Shown one piece after another: positions 1 through 5,324 of a DNA stretch of 7,214 bases. The stretch comes from Methanobacteriota archaeon (lineage in GTDB: Archaea > Hydrothermarchaeota > Hydrothermarchaeia > Hydrothermarchaeales > SZUA-236). The position numbers and the translations under genes were made by a program. The notes beneath the pieces are model-generated. The model ran no database searches. It had not been told where the DNA came from and saw only the letters and a list, made by a program, of their open reading frames with translations. Location of the stretch: contig QIDD01000043.1 in the NCBI GenBank assembly GCA_003230355.1, forward strand, positions 1 through 7,214. The letters are read 5' to 3'. Positions within the stretch are counted from its first letter, which is position 1. Every line of letters begins with the position of its first letter.

Positions 1-1005
1 TCCTATCAAAACAAATGGCCAAATAATAGTATAATCGAATATCGTTATTGTTAATGGTCTGTTTGGAGGGGTGATTGTTGTGGTTATTTCTGAAAACAAC
101 CAGGGCAGGATAGAATAAGTTACATAAACTTTTGATACTTTTTCCCAGAAATTATTGTTATATGCTTTCCCAACTACGTAGGTTGTAACAAAGGTCAAGT
201 AGAGAACCATGATTACAAAAATGAATTTTGTCAGCGACCCTCTTTGAAAGGATATATCAAGATCAAAAGGTATAGGGCCATATGTTTCTGCATATGGTTC
301 AATGATAATATGTTCTACTTGGCGTTCATTAGTGTGAGTAATTGGCCCTAACATTCGAACACTTCCGTAACCAGACTTTACAGATGGCAACCGTAATAAA
401 AAAACCCTAGGGGGCGATTCGTTTGTAATATATTTGACAATCACGTTAGGAGAAATATTTAATTTAATATCTACATTAGGAAAACAATACTTCCTACTTA
501 TAGAACTTCCATTTTTAATTTCCTGATTATTGAGAAAGACGGAATAAACATCGAAAGGATACCATTTATCACTTCTTTTTTGAACAACGTTATCCATCAA
601 GAAAGTTACTTTTACATTTTCCATTTGGCCAGTGGGTATAACTCTTTTAAGATAGTATTCTTTACCATTGATTGATATTTGTGGACGTGGATTAAAAGAA
701 ACCAATTTATTCTCTTTATAAATCCTTAAGTCATATACTTGAAATTCTCTATCGCTTCGAAATCTAAAGCTAATTTTTTCTCGCTCAACTTTAGGATTAA
801 AATAAATTGTATTGAACGTATGGTCGAAATCTACTTCAATAATCTGGTAGGACTCTAAGCTTACATTTTTTTCAGTTAGATTTAGAAATTCAGTTTCAAT
901 ATTACATATGTCAGTTTGAGCACTTACAGTCGCAACAGAAAAAACCAATATTAAAGAAACCACGAAAAACAAATTCTTATGGTTGAACTCAAAAGCCAAG
1001 GTCAT
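1..1005 (-). CDS. Partial secreted/membrane protein, DUF4436-like (C-terminus beyond window)
   Basis: An open frame of 335 codons runs leftward from ATG 1005 to the window edge without a stop, so the 3' end is missing. Residues 12-29 form a signal peptide (NLFFVVSLILVFSVATVSA) with a likely cleavage after V-S-A29. Residues 30-258 are a mostly polar, probably beta-rich external domain containing WYPFD at 148-152. A membrane helix spans 259-279, and a second hydrophobic stretch begins near 319 and runs off the edge, after a Pro-rich 'PPNRPL' segment. The order signal peptide, ectodomain with YPFD, then C-terminal helices with P..RPL...D...W recalls DUF4436 membrane proteins; this is from memory, and the function of that family is unknown. 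GGGGGTG at 1009-1015 supports the start. The gene is much richer in A+T than its neighbours (hand counts of 38% and 23% G+C at 181-240 and 421-480, against 58% at 2281-2340 in lysS), which suggests acquisition or a recent genomic junction. That it is a real gene is well supported; the family is tentative. Confidence 0.8.
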   Translation of the reverse strand, partial: MTLAFEFNHKNLFFVVSLILVFSVATVSAQTDICNIETEFLNLTEKNVSLESYQIIEVDFDHTFNTIYFNPKVEREKISFRFRSDREFQVYDLRIYKENKLVSFNPRPQISINGKEYYLKRVIPTGQMENVKVTFLMDNVVQKRSDKWYPFDVYSVFLNNQEIKNGSSISRKYCFPNVDIKLNISPNVIVKYITNESPPRVFLLRLPSVKSGYGSVRMLGPITHTNERQVEHIIIEPYAETYGPIPFDLDISFQRGSLTKFIFVIMVLYLTFVTTYVVGKAYNNNFWEKVSKVYVTYSILPWLFSEITTTITPPNRPLTITIFDYTIIWPFVLIG

Positions 1006-1049
1006 TAACACCCCCGATAGATCATTTCTTTTTCAAACTTTTCTAATGA

Positions 1050-1060
1050 AACTATAAAGT
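1050..1060 (-). promoter_or_regulatory. Candidate TATA box for the left-edge membrane protein gene
   Basis: On the minus strand this reads as CTTTATAGTT in the 63-bp gap between rlmH and the membrane protein gene. A start site about 25 nt downstream (near 1030) would leave a leader of about 25 nt containing the GGGGGTG ribosome binding site at 1009-1015. Co-transcription from rlmH is equally possible because both genes share a strand. The rest of the gap is A+T-rich with no other visible feature. Confidence 0.4.
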
Positions 1061-1068
1061 TTTATGCC

Positions 1069-1482
1069 TTACTTATGATATTTCACTCCTTTGATGATTG
1101 TAAATGCCCGATATATCTGTTCGATGAGGAGGAGTCTTGCAAACTGGCTTGTGAACGTCATCTTCGATAGGCTGAGACAGAGGTTAGCTTTTTTCAAAAC
1201 CGTGGTGTCCAGTCCTTCGGGTCCTCCGAGGATGAAGACAATGTCTTTTGTGAGCTGGTGCTGTTTTATTAATTCGGCGAGGGCGTGGGATGTGAGGTTT
1301 TCACCGCCTTCATCGAGGGCTACAACCAGATCATTGGGCCGTATGTAGTCCGATGGATTTTTTCCATTCTTCAGCTCCAGCACCTCCACTCGTGTGAAGC
1401 CGGTGAGCCTCTTAATGTATTCATCGAAACCCGCCCGTAGATTCGGGTCTTTCAGTCTTCCCACCGCAATAAGTCTTATCAT
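1069..1482 (-). CDS. rlmH: RlmH, SPOUT-family 23S rRNA (pseudouridine-N3) methyltransferase
   Basis: The product has 137 residues from ATG 1482. An in-frame TTG at 1503 would add seven residues, but the ATG gives the family-typical beginning MIRLIAVGRLKD and lies 29.5 nt from the TATA centre. The C-terminal half carries the SPOUT knot signature: LGGPEGL at 85-91, SLSKMTF at 104-110, EQIYRA at 121-126 and the terminal YHK. Characterised bacterial RlmH is a homodimer that methylates N3 of pseudouridine 1915 in helix 69 of 23S rRNA, using S-adenosylmethionine; the same role here is inferred. The protein is shorter than the roughly 155 residues of bacterial RlmH, with the region between the first strands and LVVALDEGG trimmed. 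Residue 112 is Ser, where bacterial members usually have His. The stop is TAA. It is divergent from lysS and upstream of the A+T-rich membrane protein gene. Confidence 0.9.
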   Translation of the reverse strand: MIRLIAVGRLKDPNLRAGFDEYIKRLTGFTRVEVLELKNGKNPSDYIRPNDLVVALDEGGENLTSHALAELIKQHQLTKDIVFILGGPEGLDTTVLKKANLCLSLSKMTFTSQFARLLLIEQIYRAFTIIKGVKYHK

Positions 1483-1506
1483 CTCAGCCCTGGTTGGTTT
1501 CAAAAA

Positions 1507-1517
1507 GTATATTAATC
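1507..1517. promoter_or_regulatory. Shared TATA box of the divergent rlmH/lysS promoters
   Basis: The core TATATTAA (1508-1515) reads TTAATATA on the other strand, so either direction resembles an archaeal TATA box. Its centre, 1511.5, is exactly midway between the first bases of rlmH (1482) and lysS (1541), 29.5 nt from each. Purine-rich BRE-like sequence flanks it on both sides: AAAAAG upstream for lysS and AAGGA for rlmH. With initiation about 25 nt from the TATA centre, both transcripts would be leaderless or nearly so, which fits the absence of a good Shine-Dalgarno sequence at either start. Position and sequence are seen directly; bidirectional use is inference. Confidence 0.6.
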
Positions 1518-1540
1518 CTTGGCAGGGTCAATTGAGATTG

Positions 1541-3169
1541 ATGGCAGACATTAGACCTGTAAAGGACAGCGGAAAAGAGCTCTTCTGGGCGGATCAGAAG
1601 GCCGATGAAATCGTGTCTCGGAAGCGGTACAGCTACATCGAAAAAGACATCGAGCCCATTTCAGAGTATGTGGTGAAAACCTCGGCCTCGATATCCGGTG
1701 TTTTGCACATCGGACGGCTGTCAGACACGATTCGCGGGGAGTCGGCTGTTCGCGCGCTCCTTGACAAAGGCCACAGCGCCCGTCTCATCTGGGTTGCCGA
1801 GGACATGGACCCGCTTCGCAAGATTCCTGAGGGTGTGCCAGAGGATTTTGAGAAGTATATTGGCATGCCAGTGTCTAAGATTCCTGATCCCTGGGAGTGT
1901 CGTCACAAAAACTACGCTGAACATTTCGTAGAATTTTACAGAGACGAAATCCTCCCTCAATTTGTAGGTGTTGGGATGACCCAGCACTCGATGATGGACG
2001 AGTATCAAAAAGGCTCCTTCCAACCCTATATTAAAAAGATGCTCGAAAACCTGGAGGTTGTAATCGAGATCCAGAACAGATATCGTGACAAGAATAATCC
2101 GCTTCGATCTGGTTGGGCGCCCTGGACGCCTGTGTGCAAGAACTGCGGAAAGATCATCACACCCCGCGTTCATGATTTCACCGAGGATGGGAGGCTCCCC
2201 TATACATGCAGCGACTACAAGTTTGAAAGCACAACCGCCCGTGGATGCGGACACGAAGGTGAGGCTGACCCAATGCGTGATGAGGGCAAGCTTATGTGGA
2301 AGGGTGAGTGGGCTGCTCAGTGGGCTCTCTGGAAGGTCTCTTCAGAAGGGGCTGGAAAGGAGTACGCGGTTCCGAACAGTGCCTTTTTTGTGAACGGCGA
2401 GCTATGTGAGAGGGTGCTCGGCTATCCAATGCCAGTTCCAATATTTTATGAGCATCTCATGATCGACGGCAAAAAGATGAGCGCCAGTGTCGGTAACGTG
2501 GTCTATCCCCGTGATTGGCTTGAAGTCGCGCCTGCTGAGCTCCTTCGATTTCTCTATAACAAAAAACTCATGAAGACACGCAACTTCTCCTGGTCTGAGC
2601 TGCCCAAGCTTTATGATGAGTATGACAGGACTGCGGCTGGATACTGGAGTGGGAGGCTTGAGCCTACGCAGAAGCGGCTCTTTGAGATCTCTCAGATAGG
2701 TGATGCAGCCCCTGCGCTGGGCATTTCTTTTTCCATGGTCGCCTTTCTTTCTAAGATTTTTTTTGATGAAGGTGCATTCATCAAGAGCGTGAAACGGACG
2801 GGTCATTACTCAGAGGAAGTCCATCAATTAATTATCGATAGGCTGATTAAAGCACGGCTGTGGGCTGAGAAATATGGCGAGGGGATTCCGTCGCTTGCAG
2901 AGGATTCAAAGGACATTCGGCTCAGCGGGGATCAGAGTCTTTTTCTCTGCGGCCTTGCCGATTTTCTGGAGGCTGGCGGGCATTCTGAGGAGGAGATTCA
3001 GGGCGAGATTTACCGGCTTTCAAAGAGTATCGGCCTGCAGACGAGGGACGCTTTTATGGCTGTTTATCTCACGATTCTTGGTGAGGAGCGGGGTCCGCGG
3101 GCGTCGACGTTGATCGCTGCCCTTGACCGCAGTTGGGTTGTCGAAAGATTTAAATATAATTATAAATAG
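1541..3169 (+). CDS. lysS: Class I (archaeal-type) lysyl-tRNA synthetase
   Basis: This cytosolic enzyme charges tRNA-Lys with lysine using ATP. The frame stays open upstream to 1394, but that part is antisense to rlmH; ATG 1541 gives the family-like MADIRP...FWADQKAD and a 542-residue protein, normal for the class. The Rossmann catalytic domain carries the HIGH-type motif HIGR at 56-59 and the KMSKS-type loop KMSAS at 312-316. Between them is a probable zinc-binding insert with C199-x2-C202, C223, C236 and H238. The C-terminal part, from about 390, is helical and fits the class I anticodon-binding region. Class I LysRS is typical of archaea and some bacteria, unrelated to class II LysRS. All 14 Trp residues are encoded by TGG and there is no internal TGA, so UGA is not generally read as Trp here. 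The gene ends at TAG, followed by an inverted repeat. It is sometimes named lysK. Confidence 0.97.
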   Translation: MADIRPVKDSGKELFWADQKADEIVSRKRYSYIEKDIEPISEYVVKTSASISGVLHIGRLSDTIRGESAVRALLDKGHSARLIWVAEDMDPLRKIPEGVPEDFEKYIGMPVSKIPDPWECRHKNYAEHFVEFYRDEILPQFVGVGMTQHSMMDEYQKGSFQPYIKKMLENLEVVIEIQNRYRDKNNPLRSGWAPWTPVCKNCGKIITPRVHDFTEDGRLPYTCSDYKFESTTARGCGHEGEADPMRDEGKLMWKGEWAAQWALWKVSSEGAGKEYAVPNSAFFVNGELCERVLGYPMPVPIFYEHLMIDGKKMSASVGNVVYPRDWLEVAPAELLRFLYNKKLMKTRNFSWSELPKLYDEYDRTAAGYWSGRLEPTQKRLFEISQIGDAAPALGISFSMVAFLSKIFFDEGAFIKSVKRTGHYSEEVHQLIIDRLIKARLWAEKYGEGIPSLAEDSKDIRLSGDQSLFLCGLADFLEAGGHSEEEIQGEIYRLSKSIGLQTRDAFMAVYLTILGEERGPRASTLIAALDRSWVVERFKYNYK

Positions 3170-3180
3170 TTATAGTTTAA

Positions 3181-3232
3181 CCTGTGGTAATCCTAATTTA
3201 GATAACTCCGCTTTGTTACCCTTTACCACAGG
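3181..3232 (+). repeat. 10-bp perfect inverted repeat 3' of lysS
   Basis: CCTGTGGTAA at 3181-3190 is the exact reverse complement of TTACCACAGG at 3223-3232. The 32-nt loop holds a smaller TAAC/GTTA pairing (3203-3206 with 3215-3218), and TTACC occurs twice on the 3' side (3216-3220 and 3223-3227), so alternative pairings are possible. It begins 12 nt after the lysS stop and ends about 20 nt before the aIF5A TATA box. In RNA it would be a 3'-UTR hairpin of lysS; as DNA it could be a regulator binding site upstream of aIF5A. No U-run follows directly, so it is not a textbook terminator. Confidence 0.6.
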
Positions 3233-3253
3233 CCCCATCCACCCATCAAGAAA

Positions 3254-3262
3254 TTTTATATA
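3254..3262 (+). promoter_or_regulatory. TATA box for the aIF5A-speB operon
   Basis: TTTTATATA is a near-consensus archaeal TATA box, preceded by the A-rich AAGAAA as a possible BRE. Initiation about 25 nt downstream, near 3283, would give a leader of about 13 nt that just includes the Shine-Dalgarno sequence at 3285-3290. Confidence 0.65.
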
Positions 3263-3284
3263 GCTGATAGTGACATCGCAAGCT

Positions 3285-3290
3285 AGGTGG
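3285..3290 (+). promoter_or_regulatory. Shine-Dalgarno site fixing the TTG start of aIF5A
   Basis: AGGTGG matches the archaeal anti-SD well and ends five bases before TTG 3296. The GTG at 3287, which would open a longer frame, lies inside this motif and so cannot be the start. A run of seven T (3291-3297) fills the gap and enters the start codon. Confidence 0.75.
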
Positions 3291-3295
3291 TTTTT

Positions 3296-3691
3296 TTGGC
3301 TACAAAACAAGTTGAGCTTAAGACATTGAAGGTGGGGAGTTACATCGTCCTTGACGGCGAGCCATGCAGAATCGTGAGCTATCAAACAGCAAAGACAGGT
3401 AAACACGGCTCCATGAAAGCCAGAGTGGATGGAATAGGCATCCTCGACAACCAGAGAAGAAGCATTGTAAAACCGGTGAGCACCAAGGTTGAAACACCGA
3501 TCATCGAGCGCAAAACCGCGCAGATAACCCACATGCAGGGCGAGACGCTTGGGCTCATGGACCTGGTATCATTCGAGTCATTCGAAGCATCTGCACCCAA
3601 AGACCTTGAAGGCACACCCATCGAAGGAGCTGAGGTCGAGTATATCGAGGCCATGGGCCGAAAGAAGCTGGTGCGTGTTAGAGGAAACTGA
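3296..3691 (+). CDS. eif5A: Translation initiation factor aIF5A (hypusine-containing)
   Basis: The factor has 131 residues, typical of archaeal IF5A. It binds the ribosome between the P and E sites and helps peptide-bond formation at difficult sequences such as polyproline. The N-terminal SH3-like domain contains the hypusine loop KTGKHGSMK, with the modifiable lysine at K36; the C-terminal half is the OB-fold domain (about 70-131). The start is TTG, chosen because the preceding AGGTGG is well placed and because MATKQVELKTLKVG matches the usual family N-terminus. It ends with TGA at 3689-3691, whose last A begins the next gene's ATG, so translation of the two is probably coupled. The TGA acts as a normal stop here: the agmatinase gene starts in another frame on top of it. 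Deoxyhypusine synthase, needed to modify K36 from spermidine, is not in the window. Confidence 0.97.
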   Translation: MATKQVELKTLKVGSYIVLDGEPCRIVSYQTAKTGKHGSMKARVDGIGILDNQRRSIVKPVSTKVETPIIERKTAQITHMQGETLGLMDLVSFESFEASAPKDLEGTPIEGAEVEYIEAMGRKKLVRVRGN

Positions 3692-4545
3692 TGTACAGAG
3701 TTCCCCAGACATTTGCAAGACGAGAAGAGACCCTTGCAGAAGCAAAATTTGCAGTCCTGGGCATACCCTTTGATTCATCTGAATCATATCGCACAGGCTC
3801 AAGATTCGGTCCAAACGCGATTCGAGAAGCGTCAAGGGACCTGGAAGACTATGACCTGGAGGATGGGTCTGATCTCCTGAATCTTTCGATATGTGATCTC
3901 GGCGATCTTGAAGTTTCATTCGGAAACTACCTTGAAACCGAGAAAAGAGCGGTTGAAACAATCACAGAAATCATCGGCGCAGGCGCTGTTCCAGTCTGTC
4001 TCGGCGGCGAGCACACAATCACATATTTCGCGGCTAAAGCCTTGGATAAAGACATTTTTTACGTGGTCTTCGACGCCCACCTCGACTACCGGGACGACTA
4101 TCTTGAAAACAGGCATTCCCACGCATCGGTCACACGCAGGCTTGCAGAACTTGTGGGGGCTGAAAACATCCTAGTTGTAGGCGTGAGATCTGCGTCGAAA
4201 GAAGAGCTCTCTGAAGCAGATAAAGTAGGGCTAAAATACATTGGCGCGCTGGACTATTATCGCAACAAAGCAGGCGCGCAGAAAAAGATCGAAAGCCTCA
4301 CAGCGGGAAGAAGTGTTTATCTATCTATTGACTTGGATGCAGTTGATCCGGCGGAGGCACGGGGAGTATGCAACCCAGAGCCTGGCGGAATATATTATCG
4401 GGACCTTGTTGAAAGCCTGGATTTTCTCAAGGGCTGTCGGCTGGGGGGAATGGACCTAAGCGAGCTTGCCCCGGCCTATGACCCATACTCACAGATACTC
4501 GCAGCCAAACTCATCTTCAAAGCACTCGCCAGAGCCAGAATTTAG
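3691..4545 (+). CDS. speB: Agmatinase-family ureohydrolase
   Basis: This 284-residue enzyme belongs to the arginase/agmatinase superfamily, two-metal (usually Mn) hydrolases that release urea from guanidino compounds. All family motifs are visible: GGEHTIT with H108, DAHLD at 128-132 (D128, H130, D132), and SIDLDAVDP with D214 and D216, together with the downstream GGMDLSELAP. The likely reaction is agmatine to putrescine plus urea in polyamine synthesis. In some archaea, such as Thermococcus kodakarensis, the preferred substrate is N1-aminopropylagmatine, which gives spermidine directly; the sequence does not tell which applies. The ATG overlaps the aIF5A stop (TGATG), so the two form an operon. 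The association is meaningful because spermidine is the donor for aIF5A deoxyhypusine. The stop TAG overlaps the stop of the convergent ATPase gene. The start is firm because the frame has no closer alternative and MYRVPQTFA suits the family. Confidence 0.94.
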   Translation: MYRVPQTFARREETLAEAKFAVLGIPFDSSESYRTGSRFGPNAIREASRDLEDYDLEDGSDLLNLSICDLGDLEVSFGNYLETEKRAVETITEIIGAGAVPVCLGGEHTITYFAAKALDKDIFYVVFDAHLDYRDDYLENRHSHASVTRRLAELVGAENILVVGVRSASKEELSEADKVGLKYIGALDYYRNKAGAQKKIESLTAGRSVYLSIDLDAVDPAEARGVCNPEPGGIYYRDLVESLDFLKGCRLGGMDLSELAPAYDPYSQILAAKLIFKALARARI

Positions 4546-5252
4546 GCAATGATTTTAATTCCATCTTCTGAGAGATCCACCACATAGCTTCCAAGGGTGT
4601 GTTTTGCGCCTCGCATCTTACGTATGGCAAGCCTGCGCTTCTGGGCATCGCTGTCGAGATGAAGTGTGATTATCCCGTCAAAGAGAAATGCCTCCACCGG
4701 AAACTCGCTCGTCCCGATATCGTTTCGCTTCGCCTCACTGATAATCAGCGTTGTCACACCCATTTCGGCAAGGCTGAGAGATAGTCTGAGCATCTCAGTT
4801 CTAACTTCAAAGATATCGCTCATGCTCAGGGCAAGCGCTGAAATCGCGTCGACCACAACCCGCTTTGCCCCTGTGTCTTTCACAGTCTGCTCAAGAATAC
4901 CCAGCAGGTGGGACATATCAAGCCCTCGCCTGGCAACTTTCATATCGATATCGGTCTTCTTCACCCTCTGAGTGACAGCATCGATAAGTGTGAGTTTTCC
5001 CTCCTCTCCGAGCGCTTCAATATCCCAGCCGAACTTGAGCGCGTGCTTTCGAATCTTTTCCGGGTGTTCCAGAAGCGAGACAAAGATACCGTTCTCGCCG
5101 TATTTTGTCGCGCCTTCATAGAGAAACTGCATTGAAAAAATCGTCTTGCCCGCTCCAGGCCCGCCTACCACAAGGATTGAGTTTCCACTGGGATAACCGC
5201 CCTCTGAAAAAAGGGAGTCCATACCATCTATACCTGTTTTCACAACCGCCAT
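4542..5252 (-). CDS. Single-domain KaiC/RecA-superfamily ATPase
   Basis: The 236-residue protein is one KaiC-type RecA fold. The N-terminal TGIDGMDSLFSEGG leads into Walker A GGPGAGKT at 30-37. Walker B is VVVD at 132-135, followed by the ISAL segment. The C-terminal part has RKMRG at 211-215 and the H...GSYVVDLSEDGIKI hairpin typical of KaiC repeats. Cyanobacterial KaiC has two such repeats and two adjacent catalytic Glu residues after the second strand; here the equivalent segment reads VSLLEHPE, so only E62 of the pair is present. Archaea carry many such paralogues, often with signalling or regulatory roles, and the specific job of this one cannot be read from the sequence. It is not RadA: the N-terminal HhH domain and the length are missing. 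A strong ribosome binding site precedes the ATG. The gene is divergent from the EP-tail protein gene, and its TAA overlaps the agmatinase stop. Confidence 0.88.
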   Translation of the reverse strand: MAVVKTGIDGMDSLFSEGGYPSGNSILVVGGPGAGKTIFSMQFLYEGATKYGENGIFVSLLEHPEKIRKHALKFGWDIEALGEEGKLTLIDAVTQRVKKTDIDMKVARRGLDMSHLLGILEQTVKDTGAKRVVVDAISALALSMSDIFEVRTEMLRLSLSLAEMGVTTLIISEAKRNDIGTSEFPVEAFLFDGIITLHLDSDAQKRRLAIRKMRGAKHTLGSYVVDLSEDGIKIIA

Positions 5253-5255
5253 TAT

Positions 5256-5264
5256 ATCGCCTCC
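5256..5264 (-). promoter_or_regulatory. Strong Shine-Dalgarno site of the KaiC-like gene
   Basis: On the minus strand this reads GGAGGCGAT, eight of nine bases of the ideal GGAGGTGAT, three bases before the ATG. It fixes the start at 5252. Confidence 0.8.
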
Positions 5265-5289
5265 GTTCGAAGACTATTATGCTTCATGA

Positions 5290-5303
5290 TTAAATATTTA
5301 TTT
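5290..5303. promoter_or_regulatory. Palindromic TATA element between the KaiC-like and EP-tail genes
   Basis: TAAATATTTA at 5291-5300 is a perfect 10-bp palindrome embedded in an A+T run, so it reads as a TATA box in both directions. Its centre, 5295.5, is 29.5 nt from ATG 5325 on the plus strand, implying a leaderless message there. It is 43.5 nt from the KaiC-like ATG on the minus strand, leaving room for a short leader with the GGAGGCGAT ribosome binding site. Bidirectional use is inferred. Confidence 0.55.
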
Positions 5304-5324
5304 GATGGCCGCTATTTCATTTTG

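Noticed and set aside
1394..1540. N-terminal extension of LysRS in the open frame upstream of ATG 1541
   Set aside because: It is antisense to conserved rlmH coding sequence and lies across the TATA box; ATG 1541 gives a normal-length LysRS.
3170..3295. Box C/D guide RNA or tRNA-like element in the lysS-aIF5A spacer
   Set aside because: I found no properly spaced C and D boxes on either strand and no cloverleaf; only the inverted repeat and promoter elements are supported.
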